Of a DNA stretch of 20,591 nucleotides, positions 1 through 7,275 are shown in pieces. The stretch is from positions 1 to 20,591 of the forward strand of contig JAEYZR010000189.1 in the NCBI GenBank assembly GCA_023427945.1, read 5' to 3'. This stretch comes from Pseudomonadota bacterium. Lineage in GTDB: Bacteria; Pseudomonadota; Gammaproteobacteria; Burkholderiales; Burkholderiaceae_B. The notes under the pieces are model-generated. The model did no database searches, was not told the origin of the DNA, and was given only the letters and a program-made list of their open reading frames with translations. A program made the position numbers and the translations under genes. Within the stretch, counting starts at the first letter, position 1. Every line of letters starts with the position of its first letter.

Positions 1-620
1 GCCGTCTCTTTCAATCCGCCTGCCATGGCCAGCAGTTCCAGCAGGCTCAACCGTCCTTCCAGCGGGTAGCGGCCCGGGCGCATGACTTCACCCAGAATCG
101 ACGTCATCTGGCTGCGGACTTGCAACACTTCGACGGACACTTGAGGGTCCTGCAAGTAGTTCTTGCTGCGCAGACCTGCGGCAATCCGCAAGGCAATCGT
201 GGAGGGCGACGTTCCCGCCACCGAAATGGATCCCACGACCGGCACGACGATGTCGCCCGCCACACTGACAGTGATGGTGGCTGACAGGTCAGGTTGGCCG
301 AACACGACGATCTGCAAGGTGTCGCCAGGTCCCACGGTGGCGATGCCGCCTACTGGGCGTTGAGCCGGCTGTGCACGGCCAGGTGCCGAGGGCACGCTGC
401 CTGCGGGGACATCGGGCAGTGCCGCAGACATGCTCGGATTGCCGAAGACTGCAGCATTGGCGCCTCCCGATGCGCCGTCGCTCACTGGCAAGGCCGCCGG
501 GTTATAGGTGCCTTGCTGCGCCCAGGCGGGGCGCGCCAGCGCCCCGAGACACAGGGCAAAGAGCAGGGCCAACAGCAGCAGCCCTTTGGACAGGACGGGA
601 AATTTATCAGCACCGGACAA
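1..620 (-). CDS. Polysaccharide export outer-membrane protein, Wza family (partial, 3' end outside window)
   Basis: The visible 206 codons start with a Sec-type signal peptide: a hydrophobic run LLLLALLFALCLGALA at about residues 14-29 with likely cleavage after RPAWA (residue 34). A Pro/Ala/Ser-rich stretch follows, then a Poly_export-type domain with the motif VGPGDTLQIVVFGQPDLS and, near the cut end, the start of a SLBB repeat (GEVMRPGRYPLEGRLSLLEL). Proteins of this family form the outer-membrane channel for capsule or exopolysaccharide. The start is a TTG at 618-620. An in-frame TAG lies just upstream, and an AGGAG ribosome site sits about 6 bases before the TTG, so this rare start is well supported. 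I see no clear lipobox, although E. coli Wza is a lipoprotein. The gene diverges from the glycosyltransferases at 836 and 1608, which fits one polysaccharide locus. The C-terminal part is not visible. Confidence 0.88.
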   Translation of the reverse strand, partial: MSGADKFPVLSKGLLLLALLFALCLGALARPAWAQQGTYNPAALPVSDGASGGANAAVFGNPSMSAALPDVPAGSVPSAPGRAQPAQRPVGGIATVGPGDTLQIVVFGQPDLSATITVSVAGDIVVPVVGSISVAGTSPSTIALRIAAGLRSKNYLQDPQVSVEVLQVRSQMTSILGEVMRPGRYPLEGRLSLLELLAMAGGLKET

Positions 621-835
621 TGCGGACTCCTATTGAACGAACAGCAGCACGCATGCGGTAATGCGCTAGACCCAAGATTTTCCTGTCTTTTACAGGATTT
701 GGGCAGGGACGTATTTCTATGTTGTATGTTAACAACTGGTGGTCGATATTTATCCGTTTCGAGTGCGATAAGCTTTCAGCACCTTGGCGTGATGCCCGAT
801 ATCATGTGCCCACCCTCTAATTGCCCTGGGCTGCC
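621..835. promoter_or_regulatory. Divergent intergenic region with nested inverted repeat
   Basis: This 215-bp spacer separates two divergent polysaccharide genes and should hold promoters for both. The clearest structure is a nested inverted repeat at 671-703: outer arms CCCAA/TTGGG and inner arms CCTGT (682-686) and ACAGG (692-696) around a T-rich loop. A second small dyad, GTTGT/ACAAC, spans 721-736. I could not identify convincing -35/-10 boxes for either direction. Which gene these dyads serve, if any, is unknown. Confidence 0.35.
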
Positions 836-1618
836 GTGACAAAATCTCTACCGAAGGCTCACCTTTTTGATCTGGACATCGCGGCTGCGACCTTCGATGA
901 GGCCAATGCGGCACTCGTGCGCGCCGCCACGCAGCGCACTGGTACATCGGGTGCCCATGTCGTGGTCACTCCCAATATCGATCACCTTGTGCGTCTCGAC
1001 AAAGCCGATCCGGCCTTTCGCACCATGTATGCCCAGGCCGACTTCATTTTTGCCGACGGCATGCCGGTCGTGTGGGCGAGCAGGCTGCTGGGCAAGCCGC
1101 TGCCCGCGCGCGTGACCGGTGCCGACCTGTTCGTTTCGCTGTGCAAAAGCGCTGCTGATCAAGACTTGCGTGTGCTTGTGGTGGGTGGAATGCCAGGCAC
1201 CGAAGTCGAATTGCTGGCGCGTTTCGCCCAATACTATCCAGGGCTGCAGGTCGACATCATGTGTCCGTCCATGCGCTTCGATCCTTTGGGAGCCGAAGGC
1301 CAGGCTGCAGCCGATCGCGCCCGCGCATTCGATGCCGACATCGTCTTTGTCTGCGTGGGCATGCCCAAGCAGGAGCGGTGGGCCTTCCATCATGCACCCG
1401 AACTCACGCACGGTGTCGTGTTGTGTGTAGGTGCTGCCATGGAATTCGCACTTGGTTATAAAAAACGTGCGCCGTCATGGATGCAGAAATCCGGCACCGA
1501 GTGGCTCTGGCGCCTGTTCTCCGATCCGGGGCGCCTGTGGCGTCGCTACCTGGTGGAAGACCCTAAATTTGTCCTGCTCTGCTGGCGGGAGTGGAGAAAA
1601 AACCGCAATGAACGCTAA
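836..1618 (+). CDS. WecG/TagA/CpsF family glycosyltransferase (GT26)
   Basis: The 260-residue product has the hallmarks of the WecG/TagA family, which transfers N-acetylmannosamine or N-acetylmannosaminuronic acid to a lipid-linked sugar at the inner membrane. Visible motifs are VVVTPNIDHLVRL with the conserved Thr (residue 45), FADGMPVVW with the catalytic-type Asp (residue 74), VTGADLF, VGMPKQERW and VGAAMEF followed by KKRAPSWMQ. The basic, tryptophan-rich C-terminus (WLWRLFSDPGRLWRRYL) matches the membrane-associating tail known in TagA-type enzymes. I prefer GTG at 836 as start; an in-frame TTG at 821, directly after a TAA, would add five residues. Neither has a good ribosome site. The end overlaps the next gene by 11 bases, so the two are probably co-translated. 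The sugar specificity cannot be read from the sequence. Confidence 0.9.
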   Translation: MTKSLPKAHLFDLDIAAATFDEANAALVRAATQRTGTSGAHVVVTPNIDHLVRLDKADPAFRTMYAQADFIFADGMPVVWASRLLGKPLPARVTGADLFVSLCKSAADQDLRVLVVGGMPGTEVELLARFAQYYPGLQVDIMCPSMRFDPLGAEGQAAADRARAFDADIVFVCVGMPKQERWAFHHAPELTHGVVLCVGAAMEFALGYKKRAPSWMQKSGTEWLWRLFSDPGRLWRRYLVEDPKFVLLCWREWRKNRNER

Positions 1619-2639
1619 TCCTCTCAACCCGCCGTCAGGCGAAAAGCCTGAGTCCAGCGTCCCTGCGACGCCTCAATCCGACCAGCCCACGGCTGCACCA
1701 TCCGACTTGCCCGGTGCGCCCGTTTCCGATGCACGCCCAACGGTGCCCATCGTGCTGGTCTCGCCTGTGCGCGACGAAGAGAAACTCATTCGCCTGACGC
1801 TGGATTCCGTGGTGGCGCAAACGGTATTACCCGTCGAATGGGTGATCGTGGATGACGGCTCGAAAGACCGTACTGCCGAGATCGTGCTCGAATATGCCGC
1901 CAAGCATCCTTTCATCCGACTGGTTCGCCGCCCTGACCGGGGTTTCCGCAAGGTCGGTGGCGGTGTCGTGGCTGCGTTCAAGTTCGGCGAATCGCAGATC
2001 GTCACGCCCGATTATCAGTATGTTGCCAAGCTCGATGGTGATCTGTCGTTCGGCCCGCGTTACCTGGAACTCATGCTCGAGCGCTTTGCGGCCGATCCGA
2101 AGCTGGCGGCCGTCTCGGGAAAAGTGTTTCGCAGCGAAGACGGCAAGCTGGTCGAAGAGTTCATCATCGACGAACAGGTGGCAGGAAACTTCAAGCTCTA
2201 TCGTCGTGATGCTTTTGCTGACATCGGGGGGTTTGTCGAAGAGGTCATGTGGGATGGCATCGACACCCATATGTCGCGCATGAAAGGCTACAACACCCTG
2301 AGTTTCTACGATCCGCAAGCCTGGATGTTGCACCACAGGCTGATGGGGTCGTCCGATCGCAACGTCTACAAAGGCCGGTTGCGCTGGGGGCGTGGCATCT
2401 GGTTCATGGGTTATCACCCTTTGTATGCCTTGGCCTCGGGCGTGTTTCGCATGCGCGAAAAGCCCTTGATCATCGGCGGGATCCTGATTTTCGCCGGCTA
2501 TGTGGGCGCTGCCATGACCAACAAGCCGCGTTATGAAAACCTTGAATTCCGCCGCTATCTGCAGAACTGGCAGATGGGCGAACTGCGCAAGCTGGCTTTG
2601 GGACGGCACAAGCACGAACACAAGAGCGGTCAGCCCTGA
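1608..2639 (+). CDS. Family 2 glycosyltransferase
   Basis: This 343-residue protein begins with about 45 Pro/Ser/Ala-rich, probably disordered residues, then a GT-A fold domain starting at VPIVLVSPVRDEEKLI. It has the nucleotide-binding DDGS motif (residues 82-85) and the metal-binding-type DGD (residues 143-145, in KLDGDLSF). Further features are the acceptor-side segment GGFVEEVMWDGIDTHM and one hydrophobic stretch near residue 290 (PLIIGGILIFAGYVGAA) that could touch the membrane. The ATG at 1608 lies inside the end of the upstream glycosyltransferase gene, with GGAG about 11 bases before it; frame-mates further upstream are only shadow sequence. It probably adds a sugar to the same polysaccharide as its neighbour. 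Donor and acceptor are unknown. A short TGCCCG/CGGGCA inverted repeat (2667-2691) follows the stop but has no T-tract. Confidence 0.88.
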   Translation: MNANPLNPPSGEKPESSVPATPQSDQPTAAPSDLPGAPVSDARPTVPIVLVSPVRDEEKLIRLTLDSVVAQTVLPVEWVIVDDGSKDRTAEIVLEYAAKHPFIRLVRRPDRGFRKVGGGVVAAFKFGESQIVTPDYQYVAKLDGDLSFGPRYLELMLERFAADPKLAAVSGKVFRSEDGKLVEEFIIDEQVAGNFKLYRRDAFADIGGFVEEVMWDGIDTHMSRMKGYNTLSFYDPQAWMLHHRLMGSSDRNVYKGRLRWGRGIWFMGYHPLYALASGVFRMREKPLIIGGILIFAGYVGAAMTNKPRYENLEFRRYLQNWQMGELRKLALGRHKHEHKSGQP

Positions 2640-2700
2640 GTGGGAGCTCGTCTGAGGGGCCGAGGATGCCCGCCATTACGTTAAACGGGCACTGCTACTA

Positions 2701-2776
2701 CTAGTATAAAGTCTCATCTTGTACTAGCTTAGAGGGCGGCGCATAATTTTGGAATGACGCACCGATTGTCGGTGCG
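2701..2776 (+). promoter_or_regulatory. Candidate leuC promoter with overlapping dyad and 5' hairpin
   Basis: A TTGTAC (2719-2724) and CATAAT (2742-2747) pair with a 17-bp spacer makes a plausible sigma-70-type promoter for the leu genes. CTAGTA (2701-2706) and TACTAG (2722-2727) form an inverted repeat whose right arm overlaps the -35 box, so it could be an operator. Transcription from this promoter would begin near 2754, so the mRNA would carry almost at its 5' end a hairpin of CGCACCG (2758-2764) and CGGTGCG (2770-2776), 20 bases before the leuC start. Boxes and arms are seen directly. Their roles are inferred. Confidence 0.5.
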
Positions 2777-2796
2777 CATTCACGTTGCGAGTAGTT

Positions 2797-4200
2797 ATGG
2801 CTCAGACCCTCTACGACAAACTTTGGCAGGACCATGTCGTTCATCAAGAATCGGACGGCACCTGTTTGCTCTATATCGATCGTCACCTCCTGCACGAGGT
2901 GACCAGCCCTCAGGCGTTCGAGGGTCTGTCGCTGGCCGGGCGCAAGCCCTGGCGTCTGTCGGCCAACCTGGCCGTGGCCGACCACAACGTGCCCACCATC
3001 AATCGCAATCAAGGCATTGACGATCCGATCTCCAAACTCCAGGTCGATACCCTGGATGACAACTGCGAAAAATTCGGGATCACTGAATTCCGCATGAACG
3101 ACCAGCGTCAGGGCATCGTGCATGTCATCGGACCCGAGCAGGGCGCAACCCTGCCAGGCATGACGGTGGTCTGTGGCGACTCCCACACTAGTACGCACGG
3201 GGCTTTTGGCGCCCTGGCATTCGGCATTGGCACCTCGGAAGTCGAGCACGTCCTGGCTACGCAGACGCTGCTGATGAAAAAGGCCAAGAACATGCTGGTC
3301 AAGGTCGAAGGCGATCTGCCCAGGGGCTGTACCGCCAAGGATCTCGTACTGCACGTCATCGGCGTCATCGGCACCGCCGGAGGCACGGGTTCGGCCATCG
3401 AGTTTGCCGGTAGCGCCGTGCGCGGCCTGTCAGTGGAAGGGCGCATGACCGTGTGCAACATGGCCATCGAAGCCGGCGCACGTTCGGGCATGGTGGCCGT
3501 CGACGACAAGACCATCGAGTATTTCCGCGGCCGCCCCTATGCGCCCAAGGGCGTGCTCTGGGATCACGCGGTCCAGTTCTGGCGCGGGTTGCACAGCGAC
3601 CCTGGCGCCAAGTTCGACCGTGTGGTGGAAATCAACGCCAGTGATATCAAGCCGCAGGTCAGTTGGGGCACTTCGCCGGAAATGGTGTTGCCCGTCGATG
3701 GACGCGTACCCGATCCCGATCGCGAAAAAGACGACGTACGGCGCAACGGCATGGTGCGCGCGCTCGAATACATGGGCCTGAAACCCAACACCGCCCTGGT
3801 GGACATCAAGGTTGACCGTGTGTTCATCGGCTCGTGTACGAATTCGCGCATAGAAGATCTGCGGGCTGCTGCTGCCGTGGCGCGTGGCAAGCACGTGGCC
3901 TCCAACGTGCGGCAGGCCATGGTGGTGCCGGGCTCTGGTCTGGTGAAATTGCAAGCCGAACAGGAAGGGCTGCACAAGATATTCATCGAGGCGGGCTTCG
4001 AATGGCGCGAGCCAGGTTGCTCGATGTGCCTGGCCATGAATGCCGATCGCCTCGAACCGGGCGAGCGTTGCGCCTCCACGTCCAATCGCAATTTCGAAGG
4101 CCGACAAGGGCAGGGCGGGCGCACACACCTGGTCAGCCCGGCGATGGCTGCAGCTGCCGCATGCGCGGGTCATTTCGTCGACGTCAGAAACTTTCGATAG
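2797..4200 (+). CDS. leuC: 3-isopropylmalate dehydratase large subunit
   Basis: LeuC, with LeuD, isomerises 2-isopropylmalate to 3-isopropylmalate in leucine synthesis in the cytoplasm, using a [4Fe-4S] cluster. The product is 467 residues, essentially the usual length (about 466). The three cluster cysteines are visible: Cys347 in IGSCTNSRIEDLR, and Cys408 and Cys411 in EPGCSMCLAMN. Other family motifs are VCGDSHTSTHGAFG and GTGGTGSAIEFAG-type glycine-rich sequence. The start ATG at 2797 gives the typical N-terminus MAQTLYDKLWQDHVV. The ribosome site is weak. The stop TAG overlaps the AGGA ribosome site of leuD, and leuD starts 9 bases later, so the two subunits are translated as a unit. The gene looks intact. 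Confidence 0.98.
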   Translation: MAQTLYDKLWQDHVVHQESDGTCLLYIDRHLLHEVTSPQAFEGLSLAGRKPWRLSANLAVADHNVPTINRNQGIDDPISKLQVDTLDDNCEKFGITEFRMNDQRQGIVHVIGPEQGATLPGMTVVCGDSHTSTHGAFGALAFGIGTSEVEHVLATQTLLMKKAKNMLVKVEGDLPRGCTAKDLVLHVIGVIGTAGGTGSAIEFAGSAVRGLSVEGRMTVCNMAIEAGARSGMVAVDDKTIEYFRGRPYAPKGVLWDHAVQFWRGLHSDPGAKFDRVVEINASDIKPQVSWGTSPEMVLPVDGRVPDPDREKDDVRRNGMVRALEYMGLKPNTALVDIKVDRVFIGSCTNSRIEDLRAAAAVARGKHVASNVRQAMVVPGSGLVKLQAEQEGLHKIFIEAGFEWREPGCSMCLAMNADRLEPGERCASTSNRNFEGRQGQGGRTHLVSPAMAAAAACAGHFVDVRNFR

Positions 4201-4208
4201 GAAAAAAC

Positions 4209-4862
4209 ATGGAAGCCTTCACAACTCTCGATGGCCTGGTCGCGCCGCTCGATCGTGAAAATGTAGACACCGACCTGATCATCCCCAAGCAGTTCCTGAA
4301 ATCCATCAAGCGTTCGGGCTTTGGTCCCAACCTGTTTGATGAACTGCGTTATCTGGATCACGGCGAGCCCGGCATGGACAACAGCGCTCGCCCGCTGAAC
4401 CCCGATTTCGTGCTGAACCATTCGCGTTATCAGGGCGCGTCGGTCCTGCTGGCACGCAAGAATTTCGGATGCGGCTCCAGCCGTGAGCATGCACCGTGGG
4501 CACTCACGCAGTATGGCTTTCGTGCCATTCTCGCGCCTTCATATGCCGATATCTTCTTTAACAACAGCTTCAAGAACGGGCTGTTGCCGATTGTGTTGTC
4601 GGAACTCGAAATCGCTCGCCTGTTCGACGAAGTCAAAGCGTTTCCCGGCTACCGCCTGAAGATCGACCTCGAACGCCAGGTGATCGTGGCGGCTGATGGC
4701 CGTGAAATGCAGTTCGACATCGAACCCTTTCGTAAGCACTGCCTGGTCAATGGCCTGGACGATATCGGCTTGACCTTGCAGAAATCCGACAAGATTCGTG
4801 CTTTCGAAGCCGAGCGCCTGGCACGCCAGCCGTGGCTGGAAGGTCGTGCACTGTCTCTTTGA
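4209..4862 (+). CDS. leuD: 3-isopropylmalate dehydratase small subunit
   Basis: LeuD is the small (swivel-domain) subunit that pairs with LeuC. The 217-residue product has the signature NVDTDLIIPKQFLKS near the N-terminus and the conserved segment LLARKNFGCGSSREHAPWAL around residues 78-97, followed by APSYADIFFNNSFKNGLLP. Length and motif order are normal for the proteobacterial type 1 LeuD. The ATG at 4209 is preceded by AGGA overlapping the leuC stop, which strongly supports the start. It is followed after 33 bases by leuB. Confidence 0.98.
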   Translation: MEAFTTLDGLVAPLDRENVDTDLIIPKQFLKSIKRSGFGPNLFDELRYLDHGEPGMDNSARPLNPDFVLNHSRYQGASVLLARKNFGCGSSREHAPWALTQYGFRAILAPSYADIFFNNSFKNGLLPIVLSELEIARLFDEVKAFPGYRLKIDLERQVIVAADGREMQFDIEPFRKHCLVNGLDDIGLTLQKSDKIRAFEAERLARQPWLEGRALSL

Positions 4863-4895
4863 TTGCCTAGTTTCTACACACGGAATTCATCTCTC

Positions 4896-5972
4896 ATGAC
4901 TCACAAGATTGCCGTACTGCCTGGTGATGGCATCGGCCCGGAAATCACCGAACAAGCGGTACGTGTGCTCAGTGCGCTCGGACTGGACCTGCAGATGGAA
5001 GAGGCAAAGGTCGGCGGGGCCGCTTTCGATGCCTTCGAACACCCCTTGCCCCCGGCCACGCTGGAGCTGGCCAGGAACGCCGACGCCGTGCTGTTCGGCG
5101 CCGTAGGCGACTGGAAGTACGATTCCCTGCCGCGCGAATTCCGCCCCGAGCAGGCCATTCTCGGTTTGCGCAAGAACCTGGGATTGTTCGCCAACCTGCG
5201 TCCCGCCATTCTGTATCCCGAACTGGCAAACGCCTCCTCGCTCAAGCCCGAAGTGGTCAGTGGCCTGGACATCCTGATCATTCGCGAACTGACCGGCGAT
5301 ATCTACTTCGGTCAGCCGCGTGGCGTGCGTACCGCAGAAGATGGCCCCTACAAGGGCGAGCGCGAGGGTTTTGACACCATGCGTTATGCCGATACCGAAG
5401 TGCGGCGTATTGCCCGCATTGGCTTCGAGTCGGCGCGCAAACGCAACAAGAAGCTGTGCAGTGTCGACAAGGCCAACGTGCTGGAAACCTCACAGTTCTG
5501 GCGCGATATCGTGATCGAAGTCGCGCGTGACTACCCGGATGTGGAGCTCTCGCACATGTACGTGGACAATGCCGCCATGCAACTGGTGCGTGCACCGCGC
5601 GAGTTCGATGTCATTGTCACCGGCAACATCTTCGGCGATATTCTTTCCGACGAAGCTGCCATGCTCACGGGTTCCATCGGCATGCTGCCTTCGGCATCGC
5701 TGAACGCCTCCGGGCAGGGGCTGTACGAGCCCAGCCACGGCTCTGCGCCCGACATCGCAGGCAAAGGCGTGGCCAATCCGCTCGCAACCATGCTCTCGGC
5801 TGCTATGCTGTTGCGTTATTCTCTGGGTATGTCCGCCCAGGCCGATCGTATCGAGGCAGCGGTTCGCAAAGTCTTGTCCGATGGCCTGCGCACGGCAGAT
5901 ATCTACGAAGCGGGCACCACACGCGTGGGCACATCACAGATGGGCGACGCCGTGCTGGCAGCATTGGCTTAA
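4896..5972 (+). CDS. leuB: 3-isopropylmalate dehydrogenase
   Basis: LeuB oxidises and decarboxylates 3-isopropylmalate to 2-oxoisocaproate with NAD+, the third step of the leucine branch. The 358-residue product begins MTHKIAVLPGDGIGPEI, the standard N-terminus. It has the substrate and metal site segments RELTGDIYFGQPR, SVDKANVLETSQFWR and YVDNAAMQLV, the Asp-rich GNIFGDILSDEAAMLTGS, and the NAD-binding YEPSHGSAPDIAGKG. The length is typical. I chose ATG 4896; upstream in-frame TTG codons lie inside the 33-base leuD-leuB gap and lack family similarity. No strong ribosome site is present. It is third in a leuC-leuD-leuB run, with asd starting 30 bases later. Confidence 0.98.
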   Translation: MTHKIAVLPGDGIGPEITEQAVRVLSALGLDLQMEEAKVGGAAFDAFEHPLPPATLELARNADAVLFGAVGDWKYDSLPREFRPEQAILGLRKNLGLFANLRPAILYPELANASSLKPEVVSGLDILIIRELTGDIYFGQPRGVRTAEDGPYKGEREGFDTMRYADTEVRRIARIGFESARKRNKKLCSVDKANVLETSQFWRDIVIEVARDYPDVELSHMYVDNAAMQLVRAPREFDVIVTGNIFGDILSDEAAMLTGSIGMLPSASLNASGQGLYEPSHGSAPDIAGKGVANPLATMLSAAMLLRYSLGMSAQADRIEAAVRKVLSDGLRTADIYEAGTTRVGTSQMGDAVLAALA

Positions 5973-6002
5973 AGCATTTCCTGAAAACATTTGAGAGAAC
6001 GG

Positions 6003-7136
6003 ATGATGAAGCAAGCAGTAGGTCTAGTAGGCTGGCGGGGGATGGTAGGTTCGGTGCTCATGCAACGCATGCGCGACGAAAAGGATTTCGACCTCATCGA
6101 GCCGGTCTTTTTTTCCACCAGCAATGCCGGTGGGGCAGCGCCCCAATGGGCAGCAGGTGCGGCCCCCCTGCAAAACGCGTATGACATCGATGCGCTGAAA
6201 AAACTGCCCATCATCATTACTACTCAAGGCGGCGACTACACCACCGAGGTCTACGGAAAGCTGCGCGAGGCGGGCTGGAAAGGCTACTGGATCGATGCCG
6301 CCAGCACGCTGCGCATGGCCGATGACGCCATCATCGTGCTTGATCCGGTCAACCGTCCCGTCATCGACGCTGCCCTGGCGCGCGGCGTGCGCAATTTCGT
6401 CGGTGGCAACTGCACCGTCAGCTGCATGCTCATGGGCCTGGCAGGACTGTTCAACAATGACCTGGTCGAATGGATGACCTCCATGACCTACCAGGCCGCC
6501 TCCGGTGGTGGTGCGCAGCACATGCGTGAATTGCTGAATCAGTTCGGACAGATCAACCAGGCAGTCAAGCCGCTGCTGGATGATCCGGCATCGGCCATTC
6601 TGGAAATCGATCGCGGCGTGCTCGCCAAACAGCAGGATGGCAGCATGCCCCACGATCACTTCGGTGTGCCGCTGGCCGGCAGCCTCATTCCCTGGATCGA
6701 CAAGGATCTTGGTAACGGCGTTTCCAAGGAAGAGTGGAAAGCTGAAGTCGAAACCAACAAGATCCTGGGTCGCGGCCCGGCCTTCGGTTCGGCCTCGACG
6801 CCCATCGACGGGTTCTGCGTGCGCATCGGCGCCATGCGCTGCCACAGCCAGGCCCTGACCATCAAGCTGCGTCGCGATGTACCCATCGACGAAGTTCAGG
6901 CGATGATCGCCGAAGGTACGCAGTGGGCCAAAGTCGTCCCCAACGACAAGGAATCCACCGTGCGCGACCTCTCGCCGATCGCCGTCACCGGTACGCTGGA
7001 CATTCCTGTCGGACGTCTGCGCAAGCTCTCTATGGGCAATGATTATCTGGGCGCGTTCACTGTAGGCGACCAACTGTTGTGGGGCGCTGCCGAGCCGCTG
7101 CGCCGTATGTTGCGTATTGCACTCAAAGAGGCTTGA
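6003..7136 (+). CDS. asd: Aspartate-semialdehyde dehydrogenase
   Basis: Asd reduces aspartyl phosphate to aspartate semialdehyde with NADPH, feeding lysine, diaminopimelate, threonine and methionine synthesis. The 377-residue product has the NADP-binding start VGLVGWRGMVGSVLMQRM, the catalytic cysteine Cys137 in GGNCTVSCML, SGGGAQHM, and the catalytic-type His281 in RIGAMRCHSQALTIKL. Length fits the gammaproteobacterial-type enzyme (367 in E. coli). ATG at 6003 is followed directly by a second ATG at 6006; GAGAG a few bases upstream serves either. The gene closely follows leuB and is probably co-transcribed with it. The spacer after it contains a large inverted repeat. Confidence 0.97.
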   Translation: MMKQAVGLVGWRGMVGSVLMQRMRDEKDFDLIEPVFFSTSNAGGAAPQWAAGAAPLQNAYDIDALKKLPIIITTQGGDYTTEVYGKLREAGWKGYWIDAASTLRMADDAIIVLDPVNRPVIDAALARGVRNFVGGNCTVSCMLMGLAGLFNNDLVEWMTSMTYQAASGGGAQHMRELLNQFGQINQAVKPLLDDPASAILEIDRGVLAKQQDGSMPHDHFGVPLAGSLIPWIDKDLGNGVSKEEWKAEVETNKILGRGPAFGSASTPIDGFCVRIGAMRCHSQALTIKLRRDVPIDEVQAMIAEGTQWAKVVPNDKESTVRDLSPIAVTGTLDIPVGRLRKLSMGNDYLGAFTVGDQLLWGAAEPLRRMLRIALKEA

Positions 7137-7169
7137 TCGCAAGCTCTTCTCGACGCGGATAGCCTCCTG

Positions 7170-7207
7170 CACCCCAAAAATTGGACTTCCATCCGGTTTT
7201 TGGGGTG
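7170..7207. repeat. Perfect 11-bp inverted repeat between asd and the fimV-like gene
   Basis: CACCCCAAAAA (7170-7180) and TTTTTGGGGTG (7197-7207) form a perfect 11-bp stem with a 16-base loop that itself holds TGGA/TCCA. It lies 33 bases after the asd stop. There is no T-tract after the stem on the plus strand beyond TGTTGT, so it is not a textbook intrinsic terminator, but it could still end or stabilise the leu-asd transcript. The arm resembles, from memory, ends of some IS3-family elements (ACCCCAAAAA-TTGGAC type), so a collapsed insertion remnant is an alternative. Confidence 0.6.
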
Positions 7208-7275
7208 TTGTACATGGAAGCAACGTTTAAACTTTGCGTAATCTCGGCTTCCGCCGAAACCGGAATCTACCTCTC

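Noticed and set aside
1827..2621. A 264-codon minus-strand frame opposite the family 2 glycosyltransferase
   Set aside because: It is antisense to a well supported gene and has His/Gln-rich sequence typical of shadow frames.
2702..2713. TAGTATAAAGTC occurs both before leuC and at 20122-20133 downstream of the tRNA terminator
   Set aside because: A 12-base exact match is expected by chance many times in a 20-kb window; the surrounding bases do not extend it convincingly.
6024..7223. A 399-codon minus-strand open frame opposite asd
   Set aside because: It lies antisense to a clearly real asd gene, begins without a ribosome site, has no recognisable domain, and is explained by GC-rich codon bias.
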